Shown piece by piece: positions 12,961 through 24,770 of a DNA stretch of 64,000 bases. This DNA is from Zanthoxylum bungeanum (lineage: Eukaryota; Streptophyta; Magnoliopsida; Sapindales; Rutaceae): positions 39,624 through 103,623 of the forward strand of contig SKCR01035574.1 in assembly GCA_019454045.1 (NCBI GenBank), read 5' to 3'. The position numbers were made by a program, and so were the translations under genes. The first letter of the stretch is position 1, and each line of letters opens with the position of its first letter. The notes under the pieces are model-generated. The model was not told where the DNA came from. It saw nothing but the letters and a program-made list of their open reading frames with translations, and did not search any database.

Positions 12961-15671
12961 TTAAGAATTGGATTTTTGATATTGGATGTGGAACATACAT
13001 ATGTACTGATGTGCGGGATCTGCTGATGAGCAGGATACTGACTTCAGATGAGATCGAACTATGAGTTGGAAACAGGACATGAGTCGTTGTTTTGGCCGTA
13101 GAAACCTAAGTTTTGGAACTGCCCTTTGGGCATGTACTTAAATTAGGAAAGTGTTAAAATGTACATAGTTTGACTAGAAACATTATCTCTATAAATAGTG
13201 TAACTCATTATGGGTATACCTTTATGTTCCAGAACACCAGGTGTTTTGTTCATAAAGATGATATTGAGATATACACATTAGATGTGAATAACAATATTTA
13301 TATTTTGAATATAAATGAATCTCAAACATATAACATGACAAACAAAAGCTCAAACTGAATAAATCTGTAAAGACTTAAAAGTGGCATTGTTGTCTGGGAC
13401 ACATTAACAAGACTCGTATATCCACACTTTTGAAGAGTGGATACTAGGACGGATTTGATTCTAATTCAAATGATGTCTACGAATCTAGTTTATTAGTCAA
13501 AGTGCCTAAAACACCTTTTACTTGGTAAAAGTGCAAGTGCCATTGAGCTGTTAGCCCTCGTTCATGGTGACGTATGTGGGCCCATGTCTAGCTAGGATAG
13601 AGATGGTTATGAATACTTCATAACCTTTACGGATGTTGCATCACGTTATGGTTATGTGTATCTTATGACACACAAATCTGAAAATTTTGATATATTCAAT
13701 GGGTTTCGACACGAAGTAGAAAAACAGACGGGCAAAAGTATTAAGTTATTACGGTTGGACCGTAGTGGAAATACTTAAGCAATACTTGAAAGAGTATAGT
13801 ATTCTTTAATAGTGGACTCCTCCTGGGACACCTCAATTTGACGGTGTGTCCGAACAGAGAAACCGAACTTTGTTGGACATGGTAAGGTTAATGATGAGTC
13901 GCTCTGAGCTACCAATTTCCTTCACAAGATACGCATTGAACACTGCAATACTTATTTTGAATAAGGTTCCATGAAAATCTGTTAGACATACTTCATATTA
14001 GATATGAACATGAAAGAAACCGGGTTTCTCATTCCTGAAGATTTTGGAATGCTGGGCATATGTTTGGATGATACCAAACTATAACCCAAATTGGATAAGT
14101 GCCCATTTATAATTGGTCATCCTAAGGAAACTAATTCCACAACTCATAAGAGAACAAAGATATTTGTTGCTCTCCATGCGGTTTTCCTAAGAGGAATACC
14201 TAAATGCAGTGGTAAGTGTGAGGAAAGTAGAACTCGATGAAAATCGGAGTAAAACTGTTTCTAGCATCGAGTCCTCATGGAACACCAACATTTCATCAGG
14301 GATGAAACTGTACCAATAATCTTCGAATACATAAGAACCGCGTAGGTCAGAGAGAGTCAGAAAACAACCTGGGAGGTATGGTTTTCTGATCTCACCTCAT
14401 GTAGATATCAATCTTATTGAGGAAGACGAACTGGCTACATATAAGGAAGTGATACAAGGTATCGACTCCTTTTATGGCAAAGTGCCATAAAGTCCGAAAT
14501 GGATTCCATGTATACAACCAAGTTTGGACATTGGTTGATGTACCAGAAGGCATTGTGCCTATTGGTAATATATGAGTCTTCAAGGAAGACATGCATGGAT
14601 GGCAACATACAGATGTACACAGCTAGGCTTGTACAGAAAGGGTATCGTCAACGACATAGTGTCGACTACGATGAACTTTTTTCACATTTTGCCATGATTA
14701 AATCCAATGGATAATGCTTGCTAATGCTGCATATTTCATTTATGAAATATGGCATATGGACGTCAAAAATCGCTTTCCTTAAACGGAAACCTTTTGGAGG
14801 ATGTTTACAACAACTGGATGGTTTTGTCGTGCCGGAACATGCAAACAAGGTTTGTAAATTAAATTGATCCATTTATGGATTGAAGCAAGCATGGCGTTCT
14901 TGGAACCAATGTTTTGATGAGATCACATTACAATGTGATTTAATTCAAAATGAAGATGATTCTTGTGTGTATAAGAATGTTAGTGGGAGCACACTGACAA
15001 TGATTGTCCTATTCGTTGATGATGTATTGCTTCTAAGCAATGACATTCCCATGTTAACAATCGATGAAAGCTTGGCTTTCATTAAAATTCTCAATGTAAT
15101 ACCTGTGAGAAGCAGGCGTTATTCAAGGAATAAAGGTCTATTGGGATAGATCTAGAAAGCTGCTGACAACCCTCCCAGAGCTCGTATATTTTTTGAAATG
15201 TATGTGACCTGATGTCTCATATGTATACGCTATAAGGCCGATCCAGATGATGGTCACTGAATTGATGTTAAGAACATCCTTGAGTATCTTAGACGAACTA
15301 AGGATGCATTCTTAAAACATGGAGAAAGAGAACTTGAAGTGACTAGGTTCACCGTTGCAAGTTTCCAAACGACGAAGATGACTTTAAGTCACAATAAGGG
15401 TACATATTTAGTTTGAATAACGGAACAGTGAGCTGGAAATCTTCCAAGCAAGATACTGTTGCCGAATAAATAACAAAAAAAAATGGAACATTGCTGCAGC
15501 TGAGGCAGCAAAAGAAGCATTTTGGATATATATAATCCTAATTTGATTAGGTGTAGTTCTGTTAGTAGCTGAGATGGGCTACAACACAGGCTAAGGAACT
15601 GCGGTATCATCAACGATCCAAGAATATACTTCGACTATTTCATCTTATTCGTCAGATCATACATCGAGGCG
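12961..15671 (+). pseudogene. K1 pol remnant (protease, integrase, reverse transcriptase, RNase H part)
   Basis: The remnant is collinear with the K4 pol. The protease motif reads DIG instead of DSG at about 12978, removing the expected serine. The integrase zinc region (WHCCLGHINKTRIS-like, about 13380-13430) and core are interrupted by stops. Reverse transcriptase is best preserved at 14880-15149, with the active-site motif FVDDVLL. About 200 bp are missing after about 15170 relative to K4. The RNase H part reaches 15671, where sK interrupts it; the last piece is 17597-17719. It is nonfunctional. Confidence 0.85.
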
Positions 15672-15676
15672 ATGTG
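15672..15676. repeat. Target duplication ATGTG, left copy
   Basis: ATGTG directly precedes the solo LTR sK and is repeated at 17592-17596 directly after it. Five-base duplications are typical of copia integrases. Confidence 0.9.
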
Positions 15677-17591
15677 TGTTGGGTTCTCTAAGAACATTGC
15701 CAAGGATATAATAAGCATAAAACATGTGAATACACAAAGTAAGATTGCGGAAAAGATACTTACATTGATCAGTTATAAGGATGTGTTGAGAACAAAATTT
15801 TTGCTTCTTTAGAAATGCTCCAAGCTCCTCTTTGATTTGTATGGTTGAACTCCAAGCTTGGTGAATGGACTCCAAACTCAAGGGATTGTTTCCCTAACAC
15901 CTTGGATGACTCTTTGATGTGCTAGCAATGAAGAAAATTTGCTACAAATTTTCTCACTATGAGAGGGAAGCTATGGGCTTCAACAAAGAAAAGTGAGAGA
16001 GAGAGAGTTTTTTTCAATTTTTGAGTTGTGTTATTTTGATTTCCAAAATCCAAAAATTATGATATACCAAATCCAAGATTTGGTATTAGTCATTCAAAAA
16101 ATGAATAAACAATTACAAAGTGTGTAGAGATTGGTTGGAGTAAAAAAACAAGTAAGCTTAGATTTACACTCCAATTCAACCACTTCCATCACAAGTAAAA
16201 AGTGATGTAAGTCCAGTGGGTCCCAACACTTATAAATTCTGAATTTACGTTGAACAATCTCAATGTGTAACTTCGCTCGGGCTCCAGTTTGTTTAATTCT
16301 GAACCAACGAATTTACCGTTGCGACACAATTAAAGTCGCTCGTGAATTAATTCTAAATTAATTCCTTCGCCCGAATTAAAATCCAATTTTAATTCCGCTT
16401 TGAAATCTAATTTCATTTAATATATCAAATATATTATTTTATCAATTAATTCTGAATTAATCGTTATCTCTCTATTAATTGAACTTTATCCCAGATAAAT
16501 TCTCGCCACAATTAATCCTAGATTAATTTTCTCTCTCTCTCATAATTAATCCCAGATTAATTCTGTTCGAGTCATACGTAATCAATGAATCTTCAGGAAG
16601 CGACCCATGAGATCCCTGGATATGTTGTCAGTAAATCTAGTCATCGGACTATCTGAATACGTACATACCTCCTACCATGTTCTTATCGATTTACAAGACA
16701 TGGTTGGCTTCTAGCAAAGCACCGTGCCTACCCAATTCTCCAGAAATATTCTTTAAGGAATATATAATCTTTGTCAGGCGTAGTATACGTAGTATTACGT
16801 ATTGCGATCCAGTATCTGATGTCACATGCAAGGCCTGAGGCTGGAATATTGTCTGCCCCGTACGAAGCATATATCGGATCACAAGCAACTAGTCTCTATA
16901 ATCGGATAATCATGACCTTGTCATATTATCCCGATAGTTGCAACATAATAGAGAACCAGTTCTGTATCCCTGCGTGATCATCATCTCCATATGACTGAAG
17001 TGATACTTTCTTTTTGACATCACACCTAACAATAAACCCAGAAGAGGCGTACACAGAACCTGTTAAAGTCCGGGATGACCAAAACTAAAGTGTATTGATT
17101 GTCGCAGGTATTAGTGATGCAAGTCTCAGGTTAAGACCAAATACACCTACCCTAATTCGGATTCCCATAGACACATAGTCATACTACCAATGGGATTCCG
17201 ATGGGTCTATCCAGAGCGAAGCTGTTCCCGTACCATCGGTAAACACGACCTCTTATCACACTTGCATAAGTATCCAATACTTAAATAAATGAGAACTATG
17301 CTGTTACGCTTCCATAACACGCACAAGTACAATACTAGTCTATTCTGCATTATCGATGTCCAGTCTAGATAATACTACGACTAGGGATATTAAATGATTA
17401 AACCTTTGTGGATTGATACTGTCTCATATCTTATAATCCAGAACTAATCATAATGACTTTTATGATTTCTATATTCAAGTAATCTAATTACAAAATGATA
17501 AAATAGCAATTTCCATTGTCACATAGTCAATTATACAAAAACCACAATGTCTTTTACAAATAGTGACGATATGGGTCATAATTGTCCAACA
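15677..17591 (-). repeat. sK: solo LTR of the K family
   Basis: The plus strand runs from TGTTGGGTTCTC to TTGTCCAACA, so on the minus strand it is a full K-family LTR of 1915 bp with matching ends. It is flanked on both sides by ATGTG and by contiguous K1 RNase H sequence. No PBS, PPT or internal sequence is attached, so it is a product of recombination between two LTRs that removed the interior. Small frames inside it (15657-15881, 16691-16977, 17484-17762) are not genes. Confidence 0.9.
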
Positions 17592-17596
17592 ATGTG
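17592..17596. repeat. Target duplication ATGTG, right copy
   Basis: This is identical to 15672-15676 and marks the far side of the sK insertion. Confidence 0.9.
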
Positions 17597-17719
17597 ATGA
17601 TCGAATAAAATGCATCAGATAAAAACATTGCAAATCCGTTGACGAAAGTTGTTTATCAGCAGAAGTTTGAGCGACCCGTACATAGGTCAGGTGTAGGACA
17701 CTTGAGTGATTGGCTATAG
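17597..17719 (+). pseudogene. K1 pol, last RNase H segment
   Basis: This continues the K1 frame after sK. It is equivalent to the K4 C-terminal stretch containing 'NIADPLTKAVYPQ' and ends with Asp-Trp-Leu then TAG at 17717-17719. Base changes near 'CATTGCAAATCCG' preserve the alignment to K4. Confidence 0.8.
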
Positions 17720-17733
17720 GCCAAGTGGGAGAT
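17720..17733 (+). other. K1 polypurine tract
   Basis: GCCAAGTGGGAGAT lies between the pol stop and the 3' LTR. It is identical to the K4 sequence at 30899-30912 and serves as the plus-strand primer in this family. Confidence 0.8.
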
Positions 17734-19669
17734 TGTTGGACAATTATAACCCATAGCATCACTATTTGTACAGAACATGGTGTTGTTGTACAAATTAACT
17801 ATGTGACAAAGGAAATTGCTCTTTTATCATTTGTAATTGGATTACCGGAATATATATATAAATGATAAAAGTTCATATGATTAGTACTGAATTAATAAGA
17901 TATGAGATAGTATTAATCCACGTAAGGTTTAATCATTAAATATCCCTAGTTGTTGTATTATCGAGACTGGACATCGATAATGCGGAATAGGCTAGTATTA
18001 CACTTGTGCGTGTTATGAAAGTGTAACGGCATAGTTCTCATATATTTGGTATTGGATACTCATGCAAGTGTAATAGGAGGTTCTGTTTACCGATGGTACG
18101 GAAACAGCTTCGCTCTGGATAGACCCATCGGAATCACATTGGTAGTATGACTATGTGTCTATGGGAATCCGAATCAGGGTAGGTGTATTTGTATTAACCT
18201 GAGACTTGCACCGCTAATACTTGCGACAATCAATATACTTTGGTTTTGGTCGTCTGAGGCTTTAACAGGTTCTGTGTACGCCTCTTCTGGGTATACTGAG
18301 AATCGTAGTGTATTGGGTGTGATGTCAAGATGGAAGTATCACTTCAGTCATATGGAGATGATGATCAAGTAGGATGCAGAACTAGTACTCTTAAGTACTG
18401 CAGTCATTGGGATAATATGACTAGGTCAAGATAATCCGATTATAGAGACTAGTTACCAGAGATCCGATATATGCTTCGTACGGGGCAGACACAATTCCAG
18501 CACCTGGCCTTGCATCCGACATCTGATACTGGATCGTAATATGCAATACTACGTATACTATGTCTAACAAAAATTACATATTCCTTAAACGAATATTTCT
18601 GGAGAATTGGGTAGGCACGGTGCTTTGCTAGAAGCCAACCATGTCTTGTAAATCGATAAGAACGTGGTACGATGTATGCACGTGTTCGGATAGTCTGATG
18701 ACCGTATTTACTGCCAACATATCCATGGATCTCTTGGGTCGCTTCCCAAAGATTTGCCGATGACATTTGACTCGAATAGAATTAATCTGGGATTAATTAC
18801 GACAATAAATTAATATGGGATTAATTAAAAGAGAAAGAATTAATCTGGGATTAATTACGTCGAGAATTTATCTGGGATTAAATTCGTCGAGAAGAGAGAA
18901 CATGATTAATTTCCAATTAATCGGTAAAGTAAATTTAATAGTGAAATTAGATTTTACTATTTAATTTATTTAGTTGGGCTAAAATAATATATTAGATATA
19001 TTAAATGAAATCTGATTACAAAGCGGAATTAAAATTAGATTTTAATTCAAGCGAACGAATTAATTTATAATTAATTCGTAAGCGACTTACATAATAATAT
19101 TGTGAGGCATTATTATTTAATTAAATTGGATTTAATTAAGTCGCAACGATAATTCGCTTAAATTAAGCGAACCCGGGCTCGAGCGAAGTTGCGTGTTGGA
19201 TTATCTGACTTAAATTTTGAATTTGAAGTGCGGCCCACCAACTTACATCAAAGTGTTTAACACTTGAAGGAATTTGGTAGTTGGTTGAGAATAAAGTCTA
19301 GGATTGCTTTTATTTCACTCAACCAAATACCAACACTCAACTTATTATTTAAAGTGACAAACTTTAGAAGTTGTAACACATCACTATTCATCATCTCCTC
19401 TTATCTCTTCCATTTTGCCGAACATAAATCTTCTCTTGGAGGAAAGTTTTCTTTCATTTTTTTCAAGCTAGCACTTAAAGGAGTGAATCAAGGTGATATG
19501 GAAACTCACCAAAGTGTTGGAAACACTGAAGAAGGCTTGGAGCTTCTACCGAAATGCATAAAAGTTTTGAAACTCATCCAATCAATGTAAGTTATTCCGC
19601 AAACTTTCTTGATGAATTCACACACGAATCACTCTTAGACGATCTTGGCATGTTCTAGGAACACTTACA
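17734..19669 (+). repeat. LTR shared by K1 (as 3' LTR) and K2 (as 5' LTR)
   Basis: It starts TGTTGGACAATTATAACC after the K1 polypurine tract and ends ACTTACA directly before a second PBS, so it serves both elements. It has four stem-loop units (18778-18885). It is close to the LTR at 7955-9928. The small frames at 18449-18766 and 19264-19590 are LTR noise. Confidence 0.9.
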
Positions 19670-21235
19670 ATGGTATCAGAGAAACCTAAGTTTGATTTGA
19701 AAATCTAGGGTTCATGACTTTAAATTTGGGATTTTTTTCTTGGAGCTTGATTTACCTAAATTGTTGATTGGGATATGTTTATACGATGTTCAATTAGATT
19801 TGTGCATTGTTGGAATTGTGAAAAATTGATAGGATTAATTTTCCCCATAATATACCATTGGCCGAATGCATGCCCTAAATGACTCATGGTGGAATTTTGG
19901 AAATTTGACAATTGGATGAGCCATGATGCATGTTATAAGATTGATTTTGCTTCAATTTATGTTGGACATGAATTGTAAATGTAGAGCATGATTAATTTAA
20001 TTAATTAGTGTTTTAGAAGCATTAGATTAATTAATTAATTATGGTAATTACACTTGAATTAAATTAATTTGTAATTTGGAATAATTAGTTAATTTAATTT
20101 ATTGTATTTGGGCTTAATGGGCTTGGTTGGGCCAAGTTTGGTTTAGGATAGTTGGTTGGATCCAATTGGACCTAAAACCATTTCCATAATGTCAAAATAT
20201 GATAATTGGGCCTTTAATAATTTAATTGGGCCTAATGGGCCTAAATTGATTTTGTGGCATAGGGTGATTCCTAAATTGGGCCTTGGCATCTTGGGTTTGA
20301 TCCATAATGGCCAAAGCACATGCCTAAAGAATTAATTAAAAGCCCATTGGACTTTAATTAAATAGTATTGGATACTAATTAGGCCTTTGAGACCCATAAA
20401 GATTGAATTTGGAATCCAAGTCTAAAAGGCACTTTTAAAAGTGTATTTATTTAATTTGGAATTAAATATGAATTAGTATTGAATATAATTTAAATTGGAT
20501 TTAAAATTATAGTTCGATATAATTCAAGAATACGTACTTTGAGTATTTATTCTTAAACAAGTTGGACTCGCGCAAATCAAATCGTTGTTTGAACAATGGA
20601 TGGTATTTAATTCAAAGATTAATTAATTGGATTAGATTGATTGAATAACATGTTTTGTGTGAATACTTGGATGTATGAATGAATAATGTACATCGGATGG
20701 ATATTAGAAGGGTGAGGGCAATTTTGGAAATTGTTGTAATAAATTTAGAATTTATTAAATTGGACCTGCGTGTCCAGCCTATTGTCTCTATTCTCTTTGT
20801 ATTTCTCTTCTCACCAATTCCCCTCAATGTAAATGAGGTTTCTTTAGATGTATTATGTAATTGGGTAGAAGTATGAATAGTGCTAGCGGGAGAGAGGAAA
20901 TTGAGAGATTTGTTCTAGGAACAAAGTTTGTTATATATCCATCTGAATATCAATATTATTTTATTCGCGCCTTATTATGCTTTTAGAATGCATACTTAAG
21001 GGTGTATGATGAGACCTAATTAAAGATAATAAATTGGTTGCCAAATCCCGACAAAAACCCTCATTTTATATTAAGCGTTTTTCCTTCCATTGAGTGATTC
21101 TCTCTCAAGATCCAAGATTGGCATTGGTTTGTTGGCCAAAGTCAAGACCTTTGTCCATCGTGGACGTGTTTGAATCACGAAAGCTTTGTTCCATATCGTA
21201 CGGCTTGGGCAAGTTGTGATTTGTTGGCCAAAGTC
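19670..21235 (+). mobile_element. K2: PBS and leader of a truncated K element
   Basis: TGGTATCAGAGAAAC at 19671 is a PBS. The following 1.5 kb repeats the K1 leader almost base for base, except for a replaced stretch near 19890-19920. It stops at 21235, within the second TTGGCCAAAGTC motif, where minus-strand K3 LTR sequence begins. The rest of the leader, gag, pol and the 3' LTR are absent. The frames at 20612-20876 are noise. Confidence 0.85.
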
Positions 21236-22721
21236 TTTTACTCTACCTTTAACTTGCCAAATTCAACTTCATCATTAGTCCAACAATGATGAGGTCAAGT
21301 GGGTCCCACCATTTATTAAATTTAAAATTTAAATCGGCTAATCCAACACGCAACTTTGCTCGGGCCCGGGTTCGTTTAATTCCGAATAAACGAATTTTCT
21401 GTTGCGACGTAATTAAATCTAATTTAAATAAATAATAATGCCTAGCAAAATTATTACGAAAGTCACTTGCGAATTAATTCTGAATTAATTCGTTTGCCCG
21501 AATTAAAATCCAATATTAATTCCGCTTTGGAATCCGATTTCATTTAATATATCAAATATATTATTTAATCTATTAATTCCAAATTAATCATTCTCTCTCT
21601 TCTATCCGAATTTTATCCCAGATAAATTCTTGTCGTAATTAATCCCAGATTAATTTTCTCTCTCTCATAATTAATCCCAGATTAATTCTGTTCGAGTCAA
21701 ATTTCATAGGTGAATCTTCGGGAAGTGACCCATGAGATCCCTGGATATGTTGGCAGTCAATCTGGTCGTCGGACTATCCGAATACGTGCGTACCTCGTAC
21801 CACGTTCCACCGATTTACAAGACATGGTTGGCTTCTAGCAAAGCGCCGTGCCTACCCAATTCTCCAGAAATATTCTTTAAGGAATACATAATCTTTGTCA
21901 GGCGTAGTATATGTAGTATTACGTATTGCGATCCAGTATCTGATGTCACATACAAGGACTGGGGCTGGAATAGAGTCTGCCTCGTACGAAGATATATCGG
22001 ATCAAAAGCAACTAGTCCCTATAATCGGATAATCATGACCTTGTCATATATCTCGATAGTTGCAACATATAGAGAAATCGTTCTTTATCCCTGCGTGATC
22101 ATCATCTCCATATGACTGAAGTGATACTTCCGTCTTGACATCACATCACACACAAGACATATGATTCTCAATAAACCTAGAAGAGGCGAACAGAACCTGT
22201 TTAAAGTCCCGGACGACCAAAACCAAAGCGTATTGATTGTCGCAGTATTAGTGATGCAAGTCTCAGGTTTAATACAAATAAATCTACCCTGATTCAGATT
22301 CCATAACACATAGTCATACTACTAATGGAGTTGAGGGGTCTATCTAAGCGAAGCTGTTCCCATACCATTGGTAAAACACAACCTCCTATCACACTTGCAT
22401 AATATCCAATAATAAATATATGAGAACTATGATATTACGCTTCCATAACACGCACAAGTGCAATACAGTATATTTTGTATTATCGATGTCCAGTCTCATA
22501 ATATATGGACTAGGGATATTAAATGATTAAAACTTCGTGGATTGATATTGTCTCATATCTTATATCCCGGACTAATCATAAGGACTTTTATCATTTAGAT
22601 ATTCAAGTTAGCTAATTACAAAAATGATAAAATAGCATTTCCATTGTCATATAGTGTAATTTATCCAAAACCACAATGTCTTTTATAAAGAGTGACTCTA
22701 TGGGTCCCATAATGTCCAACA
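21236..22721 (-). repeat. K3 3' LTR, truncated
   Basis: The right end, GTCCAACA at 22721, is followed by the K3 polypurine tract in minus orientation. The left end lacks about 500 bp including the terminal TG, judged against sK, because it is cut at the junction with K2. Three stem-loop units lie at 21605-21690. The frames at 21732-22309 are not genes. Confidence 0.85.
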
Positions 22722-22777
22722 ATCTCCCCTTGGCCTATAGCTAGTCAACTACGTCAAGTGCTAACACCTGAACTATG
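22722..22777 (-). pseudogene. K3 polypurine tract and pol C-terminus
   Basis: The plus-strand ATCTCCCCTTGGCCTATAG is the reverse of the family PPT and the TAG stop. It continues with the C-terminal RNase H codons to 'CCTGAACTATG', where K4 is inserted. It resumes after K4 at 32895. Confidence 0.85.
22773..22777. repeat. Target duplication CTATG, left copy (K4 insertion)
   Basis: CTATG immediately precedes the K4 5' LTR and recurs at 32895-32899 after the 3' LTR. Confidence 0.95.
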
Positions 22778-24755
22778 TGTTAGACATTATGACCCATAGC
22801 GTCACTGTTTTGTAAATGATATTGTATTATTGTACAAAATTAACTATGTGATAATGAAATTGCCTTTTGCCGTTTTGTAATTTATTTACTTTGATATATA
22901 AATGGCGAAAGTCCATATGATTAATTCCGTATTGAGATGATATGAGACAGTATCAATACATAAAGGTTTAAATCATTAAATATCCCTAGTCGGAGTATTA
23001 TCGAGATCGGACATCGATAATGCGGAATAGACTAGTATTGCACTTGTGCATGTTGTGAGGGCACAACGGCATAGTTCTCATATATTTAAGTATAGGATAC
23101 TTATGCAAGTGCGATAGGAGGTTGTGTTTTACCGATGGTACGGAAAACAGCTTCGCTCTGGATAGACCCCGCGGAATCCCATTGGTAGTATGTCTGCGTG
23201 TCTATGGGAGGCCGCATCAGGGTAGGTGTATATGGTCTTAACCTGAGACTTGCATCGCTAGTACTTGCGACAATAGGTAAACTTGGTTTTGGTGGTTGGG
23301 GGACCTTAACTGGTTCTGTGTTCACCTCTTCTGGGTTTATCAGGAATCGTAGTGCACTGGGTGTGATGTCAAGATGGAAGTGTCACTTCAGACATATGGA
23401 GTTGATGATCACGCAGGATACAGAACTAGTGCTCTATAAAAGGTTGCAACCGTCGGGACAATATGACTAGGTCAGTATTGCCCGATTTAAAGAGACTAGT
23501 TGCTTGATGTCCGATATATGTTTCGTACGGGGCAGACACATTTCCAGCCCCAGGCCTAACATGTGATCGTCCGATACTGGATCGATGTACGCAATACTAC
23601 GGTATACTACGCTTGATATAGATCTAATATTCCAGTAAGAATATTTCTGGAGAATTGGGTAGGCATGGCGCTTTGCTAGAAGCCAACCTTGTCTTGTAAA
23701 TCGGTAAAAACGTAGTACGAGGTACGTACGTGTTTGGATTATCCAACGACCGTATTTACTGCCAATATCCGGAGATCTCTTGGGTCGCTTCCTGAAGATT
23801 CACCTATGATGTTTGATTCGAACTTTATTAATCTTGGATTAATAACGGAGAAACTTTATCTTGGATAAAATGCCTTATTAGGAGAGAGAGAGAGATCGAT
23901 TAATTGGAATTAATCGATAAAATAATATATTCGATATATTATTAAACGAAATTAGATTTCGACGCGGAATTAAAATCGGATTTTAATTCGGGCAAACGAA
24001 TTAGAATTAATTCATTAGCGAACTGAATAGTAATTTCGCAAGGCGTAATTATTTAATTCACGTCGCGACGGAAATTCGTTAATTCGGAATTAACGAAACC
24101 GAGCCCGAAAGTGTTTGCGGACACATTCGTATTTTGAATCGAGTGATATCCGCAAATCACATCGCGATATCTCATTACTTAATACGAATAGATGGTGGAT
24201 GTATCTAGTCACCTTTGAGGGATGATACATTGTCTCTAATCTCAAAGTGTGGTAATGATGGCAAATGATGGATTTCATTTTGGAGGGAAAGCCATGCACG
24301 GTTTTGAAGGATTTTTTGCATTAAAAATTCTTTTGGTATTAGATATCATATCATTCACTTTTATTTCCTTTTTGTCCTCACGGTTTTTTTTGCATGCAAA
24401 GGAAACAAAAAATAAAGTGAAACACTCTCCTCTTCTTTCTCTCTTGCTCACGCCGTGAGCTGCACACAAGGCAAGAAAATTGTTTTCTCATTCTCCATTT
24501 TTGCTAGCACAAGCAAGGAATCAAAGGAGGTGATAGGGAAACCACCTTGGAGCTTGGAATACACAAAGCTTGGAGCTTTCAACTCTTTTCTCCTCTTGGC
24601 CGAAACTTCAAGGATCTTGGAGCTTCAACCTTTGTTCATCTTTTCATCACAAAAGCTTTGTAAGTATGATTCCGCCATGCTTCAAGTTTATTATATATTC
24701 ATTTATTGTATTTCATATGCTTAATCTTTCCTTGGGACAATAATAGAAACCAACA
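22778..24755 (+). repeat. K4 5' LTR
   Basis: It starts TGTTAGACATTATGACCC and ends AGAAACCAACA. At 1978 bp it nearly equals 30913-32894. Differences include a 5' copy lacking 'ATTT' near 24002 and altered T and A runs near 23128, 24386 and 24477. Frames at 23101-23470 and 24090-24724 are noise. Confidence 0.95.
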
Positions 24756-24756
24756 A

Positions 24757-24770
24757 TGGTATCATTGAGC
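24757..24770 (+). other. K4 primer binding site
   Basis: TGGTATCATTGAGC matches the tRNA-Met PBS with an extra T and a changed base in the middle (the usual form is TGGTATCAGAGC). It sits one base after the LTR. Confidence 0.8.

Larger units (their letters stand above)
7955..19669 (+). mobile_element. K1: decayed Ty1/copia element (Angela/Tork-like), carrying nested solo LTR sK
   Basis: Order on the plus strand: 5' LTR 7955-9928, PBS, leader to about 12190, broken gag, broken pol, solo LTR sK (15677-17591), end of pol to 17719, polypurine tract, 3' LTR 17734-19669. Without sK it is about 9.8 kb, similar to K4. Lineage is inferred from the LTR start TGTTGGACA..., LTR length, PPT 'GCCAAGTGGGAGAT' and the RNase H ending '...WL' followed by TAG. 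It inserted into the K0 leader; the left flank is CATAT. The right-hand duplication cannot be found because K2 follows directly. Confidence 0.85.

Noticed and set aside
23101..24724. Frames inside the K4 LTRs (also 31455-32882, 18449-19590, 48284-49121)
   Set aside because: The LTRs are noncoding; equivalent frames are broken in sister LTRs.
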